Shown piece by piece: positions 32,971 to 45,530 of a stretch of 64,000 bases of DNA. Within the stretch, counting starts at the first letter, position 1. Each line of letters begins with the position of its first letter. The notes under the pieces were generated by a model, which saw nothing but the letters and a program-made list of their open reading frames with translations, was not told the origin of the DNA and did no database searches. The position numbers and the translations under genes were made by a program. Location: assembly GCA_002897115.2 (NCBI GenBank), contig BCIH01000001.1:2307057-2371056 (forward strand). The letters are read 5' to 3'. Source of the DNA: Prototheca cutis. Taxonomy: Eukaryota > Chlorophyta > Trebouxiophyceae > Chlorellales > Chlorellaceae.

Positions 32971-34208
32971 GGGCCTCTGTCTGGAGTTGCTGGAGTTCAT
33001 CATGGAGGGCGACCACGTCAACCTGTCAGGCCAGGCAGCCGGCTCCAGTCCACGACGGTTGCGGCCCCAGCTGCGACCCTCTCCAGCACCTGGATCACCT
33101 ACTGGAAAGAGGTCGATCAGGTTCACCGACTGGCAGACACATGGAATGCTCTCCGCATGGGCAAGCATTGGCAGCGAGCGGCCTCAGATTCAGCGGCGGC
33201 ACAGACCTTGGTCGACAGTAGCAGGGTTTCCACAGCTGCTGATGCCAGTGTAGAGGAAATGACCTGGTTGGCTTCATTGCCAGACGACCCAGTGTCTTTC
33301 CAGGTACATTTAACGGGGCACGCTGGCTTGCAATGCTTGGAATGGATTGTCAGTGTTTCGGCCACTTGGTAAGCTCTCACGACGGTGCCTGTGATTGCTG
33401 AACGAACACCTGGCCCAATCGCAGGTTGACGCATCCAAGGATACCAATGCTAGTGTCATGCTGCGGATCAACCGGCAGCCCCTGCTGGCCAGACCCGCCT
33501 GGATCACCGTGACGCCATCGTCGGTCCACGGCACTCGAGAGTGAGCACGAAGCTGGTTGGGCCGGGGGATTGCGGCGTCTTCAGTTGGCCCAACGTGAAC
33601 GGGTTATTTCATACCAAGCCGCCGGCACAGAGCACATAGCAAGCACTCTGCCCTTCATCCACAGGCTGTATGCGTCCATGGACGTGCTCTCGAGTCAGGA
33701 TTTGGTGAGTGGGGGCCAGCAGCCTTTCTGCAAGGTGGAGGGCTTGACAATGCTGACACCAGACCAGCAAAGCGGCGATTTGATGTATTATTTCGTTGGA
33801 CTGGTGGGCGACGTGGGACCCACGGAGAATGACATCCTGTGGCCCAATCAGGTAATCGGATCGTGTTGCGGGTGTGGGTCCATGTAGACGTGCGCAGCGC
33901 CGGACAGTACCGCCGCCATTTGTCTTCGAGAGTGGCTCGACACCCTGGCGATAATCTACTCATCATGCTTTCATCCATAGGTTTTACACCGGGACCGCGT
34001 TCTCTTCAACGTCAGGAATGGCCTTGACGTTGCGAATTTCCTGAGCATGCCCACAGTGGATGATGTCCTAGCGCACGGACTCAATTTGAGGCGGCTGGCC
34101 ACAGATCGCGGATACAATCCTGCTTGGTGCTGGCAAGTTCTTCGATTGAGATGGGGAAAGGCCCTTCTCGACAGACTTGGCGTGCAAAAATCGCAGTTCT
34201 ACAAGTAA
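32971..34208 (+). CDS. Unknown multi-exon gene (5' end unresolved)
   Basis: Not recognised. Seen: four phase-consistent 3' exons, ending at 33303 (start unclear), then 33425-33540, 33665-33851 and 33981-34208 (stop TAA). Translated pieces look like real protein: TWITYWKEVDQVHRLADTWN, DASVEEMTWLASLPDD, LRINRQPLLARPAWITVTPS, LYASMDVLSSQDLVSGG, DLMYYFVGLVGDVGPTENDI, and a final exon with VLFNVRNGLDVANFLSM and AWCWQVLRLRWGKALLDRLG. An upstream exon near 32971-33030 (GLCLELLEFIMEGDHVNLSG) is likely but its joining is uncertain. No signal peptide, known motif or catalytic signature was identified. Possibly lineage-specific. Confidence 0.45.
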
Positions 34209-34594
34209 AATTTGTATTTCAGTTCGCGTGGCGAGCCCACCCCAGTTTTGTTGCTGCATGGCTCAGCTCGCAGGCCTAGACTGTTCACTTGTAATACATC
34301 ATGAAACAACTATGAAAGGAAGGACTCCCCACCGCAGGCGGCGCTACTTGAGGAATGGCAGAACCTGCACGGCATTGCGATCAGATCCTGCAGAAGCACT
34401 AACAAATCTCTCCAAGCTTTGGCTGCACAGCTTGTTGGACGACCCCAACTCATCTATGCAGTGGGGCCAGGCCCTGTCAGAGTCGCTCGCCAGGCCGACG
34501 TCTTGCAATGGATTCATTTTCTCTGCGCCAAATACAGATGTGAGGGGCTCTCATCATTCTATCCGGTTACCAACGAGTACGCTCCATCCTTCAC
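34209..34594. other. Convergent 3' intergenic region
   Basis: AT-richer flank between the unknown gene and the Furry gene; no coding sequence supported. Confidence 0.4.
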
Positions 34595-37500
34595 TCAGCA
34601 CATTGATACCCTGCAACACAGCCAATCCACGAGCGTACCTGATTGATGAAAAGCAGCCTTCATGACCTGTAGCACCCACGGCCCAACATCCGTCGACACG
34701 AACGGTGAGAGGACTTGGCAGAACCGATCTTGATCCATCTCATCAAAGGTGCGACCAAGGTCCAAGTCTTCAACCTGCCGAAAGAGGGGGTACCAAAGAC
34801 TGAGCTTCGCAATTAAAAAGGCGCTGCCTATCATCAACCTCGCCAATGATGCAGCCCAACCAACCTGGAACAGCGACTGCAAGATTAGCAGTCCAGCAGC
34901 CAGATAATCTCCACTGCCGCGCTCCACAGCTTCCACAAAACGCTGGAGGACCCATCTTCCATATGTTGGCATAGCGTGTCTGCTGAATACGTCCATGAAA
35001 TCGCCAATCCAAGATATGTCCGTTTCAAGCTCAGTGAGAGCCTCAGCTATAGCCATGTACGCATATGCCAGATCTCGCCAGCCATGTGCATCGCTTGCCA
35101 GAGCCAGACTCTGCAGAATGTCACAGGGTGACGCCTTGCGTTTATCAGTGCCCACCATACCAATTTGGACATGTTCCAACAACGCAACACCTCTCGAAGA
35201 ATTGCACACCTTGACCAGCGCCTCGATCTCCTCGCCGCACGTTCCAAGCCTCATGTGGACGATGATTGAAGGAAGAGTTGAAGCCATTGTCAGCACGGTG
35301 CCCAGAACAGTATTGCCGATCACAGCCGAAAGAGAGTCGCCGTCGGGGCTGCAAATCTTGCTGTCTGCAAATTGGTAACTGAGCAAGCAGTCCTGCATGG
35401 ATGTCCTGCTTGCTTGCGTCACCTTTTCCTTTGCTATCTGGCTCGCCAGAGCTGCTAGAACCTGCAATCCAAAATGAAGCCAAACGGCGCCGTGTCAATC
35501 CAGCACTTCTGCTCGATGCCACTCTCAGATGATAGGCTTGCATGTACCAAGGAAGAACAAACTCGGGCATCCTCAGAAACAAACTTCACTACACCTTCAA
35601 TGACAGCATCTCGGTGTCTGGATGGAACAGTCCCTTGATGACAAGTTGCTGCAGGCACACCAGATGGCCGGTTTCATCAGACTCTGTGAAATCCCTGAAC
35701 AGGTTGTCACCAAGCTCCCAGCTCGTGGTGACGGAGTACGAGGCATCATATGTCCCGCTCATCACCGCAGTGGAAAGACCACAGGACGACAGGGCCAGTA
35801 TGCTGCTGCGAATGAAGATATCATTCAGATCCAGATTCTCCAATGTCTGCATTTTGTGAGAGGGAAAAGAAATGTTTCCAACTCATGCAAACGGAACCTC
35901 TTCTGAATACTTGAGAGCAGAAACTACCCATATGACCTACCTCGTAGAGAATCTCCATGGTCAATTCGCCAATCTTCACCACACTGCTATTCAGCAGCGA
36001 AATTGACGCTAGGAAGAGCTGTGGATACAGCATGAATTTTTCCGGTTCAATATTGGACAGGAGCTCCTTCAGCGTACACAGGACCTCCACAGCTGTATCC
36101 AGCTTCTGCAAAGCCCAGAAGGAAATTTAATCTCATCCAAAGCATTTCACAATAAAATGAAGTATACCAATGGCCATAGTTTTCCGCACCTGCAGGTCTG
36201 CGTTCATCATGCACTTCTGCAGTGCCGCCAGCATCGCGTTGCAGGATAGGCTGCTCAAGGTAGGTCGCAGAGCGCAGAAAATCTGCATGCCAGCAGAGGG
36301 CCATGTTTGGCATTAAATGTACCTACAGACGCTTCAATTGCGCTCCTATCCTTCAGCAGTCTCCAAAAGCAGCTTGACAACCTTCAGGCAGCATACCTGA
36401 TGAGATCTGCTTGCAAGATGTCTCGAGTGCGCAGCACAAGCCCACTTCAATGCTTCGCCCCACCAGCGCTCTCGTAGGTCGGAGTCGAAGTGGAAGCATT
36501 GCACAACTGCAAGATGAAGCAAATATCCAAGATCTCGAACTACACCAAGGTCCATCGGCTACTGAAACATGGCCACATGCAAATATCGCTGCAAGCCTGC
36601 ACAGGACGACCGACCCTCTCTGCGCAGCTTACCTTGATTGACGAACGACGCAACGGATGCAGCGCTGGGAATGAATGGACAAGCCAGAGTAGGTCGCTCG
36701 CGCGGCCAGAGCGCTTCTCCTTGTTTGCGTTGCAGTGACTCGATAAAGGAGGAAAGCAGGCTGTATTCTTGAGACTGCTTGTCTGCTGCAGATCCCAGGT
36801 GCTTGAGAGCCAAGCTATTCAACAAGAAAATGATGAGGTGAGCAGCCTCGCGTCGTACCACTGCGCTTGAACTGTCTGCATGATCGAGACAACATCAAAT
36901 CGTCGGGAATGTTTGGGATGCAACTTCAACTCCACTCCATGTGAATTCAGCTCGTGGACCAACCTACCAGCGTTCAACGTGGCGATGTGCAGAAGAACAT
37001 GTAGATGTGGGCGGAACTCCTCGTCCTGTTCCATTGCGATCTCACTGAGTAGCACCAGTGCCACCTCGGCTTTGGTGAGATAGGACCTGAAGCACGACAA
37101 AGGGCGAGGCAGAGCTCGATGCACACTACATTCAACTCGGGTGCGTTCATGTTTGCACTGAGTACCATACAATGCTATCTCCACGTACCTCTGCGCTTCC
37201 ACTGTCTGCTTCCTGTCATCAACGGAGGCAACACGCGCCACAGATGCTTCACCAGCAAAGCTGGTGGATGACGCTTCCGACCTCCCTGATCTCCTCCGGA
37301 GGTATTGGTCCATGCTGGTCGACCTGTTGCTTGAAAATGTGCTTTGGTATTCCAGAATCTGCAGTGGAAGTGTAAGAATGTTCACACACTCGCAGTTTTG
37401 CATAACTAAGAAAGCGGTGCTTTTCTTGGAATAGAACGACCCTGCCTAACGTACCTTGGGCGTGTGAGGAGTGGACGCTGCCTTTGAATCTGGTGACGCC

Positions 37501-40500
37501 TGCTCCTCTTCCAGCTGAGTCTCCAGTTCATAAACCAAATGCTCAATGGTCTGACGAGATGCTACTCTTGACAGAAACAGCGCTGCCTGCTTTCCAGTCT
37601 TGAAGGTCGAGTCTTCTCCTGCATGAATAAGCCCGAGGGAAAATTGTCTATATTTGGAGAAGAACATGCATTCGTGCGGAGGCCAGGATGCATAAACGTC
37701 CAGACACAAAAATGGGTTCACCTTGCTTGATATTCTCCTGGAGACTCTTTGTGATCAAAAATTCAAGCACTGGAACCACGTTTCTCCTATTCTCCGCAAT
37801 GGTTGCCCACAACTGCTCGATTTGAGAGCCATGGCGGTTGCTCCTCCTCGCAGTGATGTCATAGAGCAGGTTCAGGAACCCCTCCGCCCATTCGCCTTGC
37901 CACTGAGTGCTCAGTGTAATCTTGGCGAGCCATGGGCAAAGACAAGCCAAGGCCTCGGTATCTGCATGATTCATTCGATAGAATGCTCTTCCTTTAGCAG
38001 CCTGGAAATTGCCAGCTCCTCCCACACCAAGAAAATAACCTGCTGTTCCGGGCAATTGTTGTCCCAAAAACGTGATGTGCACCTACCGGTCTCGTTGACC
38101 AGCTGTCTCTTCAGAATCTCCAAAGCCATGTCCTCCCCAACACCTCCATAGCTCTCCGCCAGCTGACTTGACAACGCCAGCTGGTACTTCTTGTGAGAGA
38201 CATTCAATGAGCCCACCACGATAAACCCGCCTCCCGACTGCGGTGATGGGCGGTACACGGCGAGGGAATTTTTTGAGCACTCGCTGAACTTGCTTGGCTG
38301 TGCAGACCATTCCTCCCGACACAACCCAAGCGCACCTCGTCTACTCCGTCAGCACCAGGGATTTCGTTCCCATTGTGGCGTTGAGGAGAGGAGCGATGCA
38401 GGCTTGCCAGCAAAGACCTTGCTGCTGTGCGCACGGATGGATCTGGGTCCACAATCTTGTGCAACACCAAGCTGAGCACCACATGTGTCTCCAGTGGAAG
38501 CACATTGCGCATCACGCTGTACACCTCTGTGAGCACCTGTTGGTTACGATTTGAGAAGCAACCGGTGAGCGCAAGTTGACTCTATCTCTAGGAACGTCAC
38601 CAGAGCTATGGGCGTCGACAAAACTTGCCTTAAAATAGCCTTTAGCGACAGCTGCGTCTTTGGAGTAGCACCGATTCACGTAGATAGCTGTCATCTCGGG
38701 ATTGGACGTGAGGAGGTAGCGCAGTGCCGCACACCCCACCCAGTGAGGAGCGGGTCCCCACGACGTCTTGGAAGACACAGCCTGCGCAACATGCAGAGAC
38801 CATTCCTGGCATAGGCGAATCGGGACCCCCGACAATCTGCTGGTGTACCTTCGAACCCCATGCACAAGGCCCTTACCAGCACGCTCACCGTCTTCTTGGA
38901 CAGCATCCTATCAATCCAACTGAGGATCCGGCCGTTCGGATTCCTGACATCAGAATTGAAGAGCGCCCCTTTGAGCATGGCCGCCATGCCAAGGTAAGCG
39001 CTGTACTCAAGGTTTTCACTTGCCCCTGCGAAGCAAGATCTTACGGGATGATGATCGGGTGCAAGGCATGAGTTCACCCAGCAGTCAAACCCTCCATGCT
39101 GGTATCTCCGATCGTACCAAAAATCTCCTGCTCCAGTAGCCTGGCCGCTTCTGGATCCTTGACCTTGGACTTGACCAGCAGGACCCCTCGCCGGAGCTCA
39201 TTGCGGTATTGACCTGGGGGGTGGTGCAGCTGATCTGTGAGGACGAGAAAAATGAGATCATGAACTTGTACGCCAAGATGAGGGAACCTCCAACGTACCT
39301 GGCGTTCCCTCTTCACAGTACTGTGAGAACATGTCAAAGAGAGTCCGCCGTGTGTCCGCGTTAAAGTCTTGAGGTAATGCGTCGGCCAGTTGGAGTGAGC
39401 AATGCCGGGCCATCACTGCCAAGCAGTGTCTCAGTTGCTGAAGGTCGGGTGACAGCTCTGGGTTCATATTGATATGTCTTGCTGTCTCCGCCACGAACTG
39501 GATCAACTTGCCTCGCAGCATCTGCATTGGATGTTGATTTCATTTGTTGAAGCGTGATGTGGCACTCTGCCAAACGAAGGAGGGAACGAATAAAACTGGC
39601 TTCCATCCCACCTGATTGGTTTGGAGAACCATTGGTGGAAGGTTCTCGCACAATGCTCTGTAGATGTTCGCATGCGCAAGTCGAACATCATCCCTTCTCA
39701 GCTTATTCGTCCTGCCCATGCCTGGCACGGAGACGCTGATGCTCTGCACAGACGAGGGGGTTTGGGGATGGTACTTGTTGGCCCTGGGGGTTCCGCCCAA
39801 AGACGCTGCTCGTCATACAATTCCTCCCAAATCACATCTCACACCTTTTGCATCTGCCTGTCGGCTAGATAGTCCTCAGTCAGGACCATGCACTCTTGGA
39901 CGACCAGGGACTGACAAGTCGTGTGGACATTGCCCAGGGCCATGGCCGCGATGGACTGATGGAACTCGAGGCCAGCACGGACGCTCGACACAAGTAGTCG
40001 GATGAAGTCCCTGCCAAACGCAATGCACGTGGGAGAGGGTTGGCACAATCTGTCGTCCATGGAGCTGGCCGAGTGATGTCCTGCACAGCGGCATCGCCAC
40101 ATGGCATTGCCGGTTCCCTGCCCTACCGTTTGGAGAAAGTACTGTCCCTGGGGTGATCTGGGACGATGGATGGCCCGGCAGCCAAGGCCATGCAATACAC
40201 GGCCGTCTGGGAAGCCTTTCCTTCTTGAGGCAAGGTCTGGCGACCCCCACTGTCCAGCACTGTCATCGCCTTCACTTGAGAGGGGTGCATGAATGTGGCC
40301 TGCTGCTGGCAGCGCGGAAAATTGTTAGTGTCCGTTCCCATCCACACCATTCGCCCACCTGCAGCTTGACAGCGATCTCGTCTTGCGCCTGGGATGCGAC
40401 GTCCGGGAGCCTGGCCCACGTCTCCTTGAAGATCTCACACATGATGCGCGCCCAGCGCAGAATGTTCTACACGGTTGGGTGTGGTGCTGCAGGTTGGCAC

Positions 40501-43500
40501 AGCCCGAGGACGGCAAATGCCTCAGCACTTGGCTGCATGTTCATCACCCATGGCATGAGACGGGCCGCACCTCTGTCGACTGCGTCGTCCGCATGCACTT
40601 TTCAAGCGTCAGCGGCCCCGACGGCAGTGGCCGCCACGCCTTCCACAAATCAGACAATTTTCCGATGTCCCAGTAGTACTTCCACACAACCTGGGGCCCA
40701 ACACTGCAGCGATGGTTTGGGCAAAATGAGTGTATGATGAGCCGTGCACATCCACACTTGTGGTGAAGGTCGCAACCCAGTGCAGCTGCCATCGCACAGC
40801 CAAAGCCCCCTTCAGGACAACCGACCACGCAGCATGCGCCCTTCCACACCCAAACGTACTCTTCCAGGATGTCGGCAAGGAAACAGAATTTGCGATGGTG
40901 CCGGCTCCCTGTCCTCGACTCCTGGCCCGCCTGCGCGCTGCAGTGCAGCTCCCGGGCGCGGCTCGCCAACTGCATCGCCAGGTTCCGGACCTGGATGCTG
41001 TTGGAGCACATCAGACCGAGTGCCGCGGCCTCCACCTGCCGCAAACTGTTTGTCCGGCGAGCGCTGTTGCTCTCCAGGGGCATCTGGAGCCACTTGCCCA
41101 GGAGGTCCAGCAGTATGCTGAGCACCTCCTCAGTTGCCTGTCCATTAGGAGTTGGATTTGGGCCATGGTTTCGGATGCTGCACCAAGGCATACACGCGTG
41201 GTACACAAGCCAAGGTTGCTGCGGAACGGACCCCCGCGATCCCCAACGCAAATCTCATTCCAGCTAGGCAAGCTCACCTCGGGGCTGTCCTCGGGCAGCT
41301 TGAGGCAGAACGTGGCCACCTTGCCCATCATCTTGTCCCTGGTGCCAGGTAGTCCCAGGAGGCACCGATGCATCACCGCAACGGCATTCTGCAGTGGGAG
41401 AGGGCCGTCCCGGGGAGAATCAGTCATGTGCAAGCAAGACACGGACACCAGTCACTCCGTTCATTGGGTTACCCCTACCAACTTACGGCTCGCATGGCGC
41501 CCTCGGCGTGGATCGCATAGGCAGGCAGGTCGTCCCACAGCCTGCCGTCTGCCCAGTGCATTGGCAGGATGAAGGGGACCGCGCGCAATGCTGCAATGAA
41601 GACTCCCAGCACGCCCGTGTGCTGCTGGCTACCGTTGTCACTGGAAGCCCTGCAGAAGGAAAGGTACTAACTTGTGAGCCGCACGCGTGCAGTTTCTTCT
41701 GGACAGGCAGCATCCAGAGCAGGCAGACAACCAGGTCCCCACGCCCACGCACCTGGCCGATCCCGTGAAGCGGCTGTGCCCATGGATGCTGTGGCACTGC
41801 TGGATGAGCCTGCCAAGCGCAGCCTCCAGCGCCGACTGAGCCGTCGTCATGCCCAGCGCGCTCAAGCAGTTGTATCCTGCAAGTGGTGGGAGGCACGGTG
41901 CTCCGGCTCACCAAGCCTGCCAAGTGCACCTTTAACCAACCAGCCACTCCTGGCAAATGCCCCACCATTCAAGCCCAGTCTCACCCTGCTCAACCAACGG
42001 AACCAGGTTGTCCAGCTTGGCCCCATCCACGCTCCACGGCAGGTTGGTCAGGCTGTCCAGCTCCTGCACCAGGATCGTTCGGAATGGGTGGAGGCATCAG
42101 GAGTCATATTCCCGCGGCAGTCTCGGGCCATTCCGGTGCAGCACGTGCCTCACGCACCCCAACACCGTCAACCCACCATCACGTTGGCCGGGATGGGCAC
42201 CATCTTGTTCTCTCCGCCGAGGCGCTCCCCCACCTCGGAGAGGAGCGTGAGCAGTGCCAGGACCCCCGCCATGGCCATTTCCCAGTTCATGGATGCGCCG
42301 TCGTAGGAAAGCAGATCCCGGATCAGGGTAATCCCGTAGTTGGGCAGCTGCTTGGCAATGTTCACGCACAGGATGCGGACCAGCTCCTGCAAGGGTGGTG
42401 GCAAACGCGAATGCGTTGAGCCGTCACGAGGGATGTTTGGCCCCATGTCCTGGGTCCGCCCATCTCTCCCCCCAAAAGGTTGTAGGCACCATTTCACAGC
42501 CCCCCATGCCCAGAATAACGAATGACCCAAACCCCACCTGGATTTCCAGCCCGCTCAGGTAGCCCTTGGAAAAATTTTGGAGGACGCCGCCGCTGGCCCG
42601 GGCAATCCACACAGACACCGACGACTCCTCAGAGCGGCCAAAGCGTTGGAGGTAGGCCGACATGCAGCGACACAGGCACAGCGTCGCAAGCCCCGCATTC
42701 TTCTTGTCCTGCGAGGGAGGTGTTTGATCGCAATGGGGGAAGGATGAGGACGAGCATTTCCCCCTTTACCCAATTGACGAGCTCGAGCACGCAGTCACGG
42801 AGCCCTATGCCATCCTACCCTCGCTTCCTTGCCTTGATCTGGCGTTGCATCAGGTCTACGACGACGTCAATGTTGGACACCATCTGCTTGTCTGGCTCCA
42901 GACACGTCAGCATGGTGAGCAGCGGGTAGCCCGACGGCACCTGCTTGCTCTGCTTGGTCGACCACTTGAGGATGTCCGTCCGCAGCACCGCGATGAGCGT
43001 GAACCAACGCTGCCGCAGGTCAGGGTGGCACTTGACGCCAAACAAGCTGCATCACGATTGCAAAGGATGCGGGTGGGTGGCGCAGGTGAGAGGTGGAAGT
43101 GTGTAATTGGGAGGCACAAGAGCTCCGGAGGCATGGCCATGCCCGTTTGATTTCAGCTTCAAGCAACAACCCGTCGGCTGCCCGCGGGGCACTACACTAG
43201 ACCCCAAGGGAGCCATTCATGCTGCAGTGACCCTCCCTGCAGCACAGGCCAACCTGGCATTGCCCTCATCGACGATGGGCCGCAAGATGGCCGAGAGCAT
43301 GTCGCACAGGGCCTGCTGCACCCTGGACTTCTTGTCGGATGCCACATGCTTCAGCGGATGTGCAGCTGCCAGGAAACCGATCGATGCATCGAGCTGCACG
43401 GTTATGGGGATGGAGGCAACAGAGTGACCACTGCTCCGATTGCATGAGGTGGCGTCGTCCGCCCTCGCACTAGCCCACCTCCCATCCACCAGCCCGTACC

Positions 43501-44605
43501 GGGCCCCCACCTGTGCATCGTTATCCGCCGACAGCCGGACACAGCGGAGACCATGGCACAGGGTCAGCAGCTCCTGCCGCTGCAGGGAATTGGAGTCTGC
43601 CTGGAGGCGGCTTCCGACCTCCTTCAGAAACCTGGCCGTGATGCTCTTCATGTTGTCTGCCGAGAGGACGCCCAGCAGTTCCGCGGCCTTGCTCATGACC
43701 TGCGGAAGTATAGCGGGGTGCGCTGGCTATCATCGACAGATCCACCTCCTTTTCCTGCCCAACCTCCGAGCTCACCCACCATACAACAAACGTGAGTGCC
43801 TGCCATGTCGACGCACCCGGATACGAATGAGCGCCAGCTCGGGGAACCGAGAGTCCACATATTTCTCGCCGTTGATGATCCAGTCAAAGGCCAGGTTCTC
43901 CATCTCCCTGGCCTGTGGCGCCGACAGCACGCCGGGGGATGAACCCAATTGGATAGCGACATCCAGGAACATGGACTCCGTCCAAGTCTGCAAATAGGAT
44001 GGCAGGGGAGCTTGGTGATGAGAGACGGGACTTGTCAATGCACCTCCCGGACCAGACCAGGGCCCGCGGGCAACCGCGAACACTCGGGGGCCACCACACG
44101 CACCCTCTTCCTCAGAATGGAGCTGTCGCTGCGCGTTCCGGGGGCCCCGCTCAGCATGCTGATGCGCCACTGCACGATCTCGGAGAAGGCCGGGCCTCCC
44201 ACTGCTGGCGGGGCATCCTGCACAGGGGTGGCACAATGGGGGACGGTATTCAGATGGCACAGAGCGCTTGGGGAGTACAACGGTCATGGTTTCGCTTTCT
44301 CTTGCCTTGTCGCCCACACTGGCTGGCTAGTGCCTGTCTCTTGGCTCACTGGATTACCTTGAGACTCGACAGGATGCGTGCGTACGCTTGTTCCTCGTAG
44401 ATCTGGCCCGTCTCCTGCGCAGAAAGGCCAGACATGTCGGGCAACACCCTGAGCACAAGGGCACCCATACAACAGACGAGCAACAAGAAAAACTGTCTCA
44501 TGCCCGATACACATAAAACAAACATACCACAACAGCATTGGAAAACGTCTTGAACTGCTCTCCCAGGGCCACGCCGAGCCTTTGCGGCAGTTGAATGCCC
44601 GCCAT
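34595..44605 (-). CDS. Furry / MOR2 / PAG1-type cell morphogenesis protein
   Basis: A very large gene of about 10 kb with many small exons. Exon 1 is 44605-44528 (MAGIQLPQRLGVALGEQFK). Blocks matching the family in order include LAFDWIINGEKY (about 43880), LDASIGFLAAAHPL with QQALCDMLSAILRPI (43253-43395), ILKWSTKQSKQVPSGYPLLT (42890-42990), LDSLTNLPWSVDGAKL (about 42030), YVNRCYSKDAAVAKGYF (38630-38690), RNVVPVLEFLITKSL (about 37760), GEALKWACAAHSRHLASRSH (36405-36470) and EPEKFMLYPQLFLASISLL (about 36010). Known: Furry proteins are HEAT-like scaffolds that activate NDR kinases and control polarised growth in animals, fungi and plants. Exon junctions were not all resolved, so length and C-terminus are approximate; the last frame ends at 34595. 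Base composition is lower in GC in the 3' half (34.6-39.5 kb) than in the 5' half. Confidence 0.85.
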
Positions 44606-44762
44606 GGCGAGCTTCCTCTCGCCCTCTCGATCACGCCAGCTGCAACTAGTGCACTCCCGCAGCAGTCATTATGGACACTACTATTGCAGGACCTCTTTCA
44701 CAAAGCAATAATGGACCCAAATGAAAGCATGGGCGGCCTGTGATGAGTGCCGAGTGTGCCTG
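44606..44762. promoter_or_regulatory. Short upstream region of the Furry gene, bordered by element B
   Basis: Only about 157 bases separate the Furry start codon from the left end of inverted-repeat element B, so the element lies in or next to the promoter. No specific promoter motif was identified. Confidence 0.35.
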
Positions 44763-45387
44763 TACCGTGCAGGGCAAAAATGATGAAACCTTCTCGAGAT
44801 TCGTTGACTCCCACCTGCACAGCAAGGGCATGTCTCCCAAACAAAATGCCTGTTGGACCGCATTTCCTTGCCGCGTCGCTCAGAGAATGATTTAGGTTCC
44901 TTCTAATAGCAGGACAGGTCGGTCCCAGCCCATACCTGCACTACAGGGAGCAGATTCCCACGGTGCGGTGTCATGGGCTGCTGCGCTGCACCAACGAGGA
45001 GTGCCGGCCCCCGAAAGGCGAGCATCGTCTCTGGAACCGAGACTTGATGGCGTGTCTGAACATGAGGCACATCGTGCAGTACCTGCGGAAGACCGGCCAG
45101 TGGCTTCTGCGCTTCCAGCGCCCAAGAGCACGGTGCTGATGAACATGCATCCATCCATCCTGGAGGGTTATAGCCTTCCCAACTGGGGGTGGGAACCCCG
45201 GGGGCTCCTTCTCTTCCCCAGGAAAGGAAAACAGCCCCGGAGCTGGTCCATCATTGAGGTGGTCTACCTTCCTATTGGCCTGCAGAGCGTGAAAATTTTC
45301 GGGCCATCCGTGATGCCCAGCAACCCCCGGGGTGATGTGATACTGGTGCTGGCTGAGCTGGTTGCATTATTTTGGCCCTGCACGGTA
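44763..45387 (+). mobile_element. Terminal-inverted-repeat element, copy B, with TnpB/Fanzor-like C-terminal remnant
   Basis: 625 bases bounded by inverted repeats: left TACCGTGCAGGGCAAAAATG, right the complement with about 3 mismatches in 28. Flanking TA on both sides may be a two-base target duplication. Inside, one frame from about 44952 reads TVRCHGLLRCTNEEC, then GEHRLWNRDLMACLNMRHI and VQYLRKTGQW, ending at a TGA near 45140. The CxxxxxxCxxxxC cluster followed by NRD-x-x-A-C-x-N resembles the zinc ribbon and last catalytic Asp of TnpB/Fanzor nucleases. Earlier catalytic parts are absent, so the copy is non-autonomous. It sits between the FAN1 3' end and the Furry start. Confidence 0.75.
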
Positions 45388-45530
45388 GCAATGATCTGGG
45401 TTCCATTTTTCCAGCACGCCCATGCCAACCCCTGATCAGATGCAAGCGTGCTGCTCGCCTGGACAGCTCGGCTGCTGGTGACCGGCCAAAGCCTCTTTTC
45501 TATACATGACTTAGAACTGGATAAATATCA

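Noticed and set aside
34595..34640. An additional 28-base intron at the 3' end of the Furry gene
   Set aside because: Too short for a normal spliceosomal intron; the frame simply runs to a stop at 34595.
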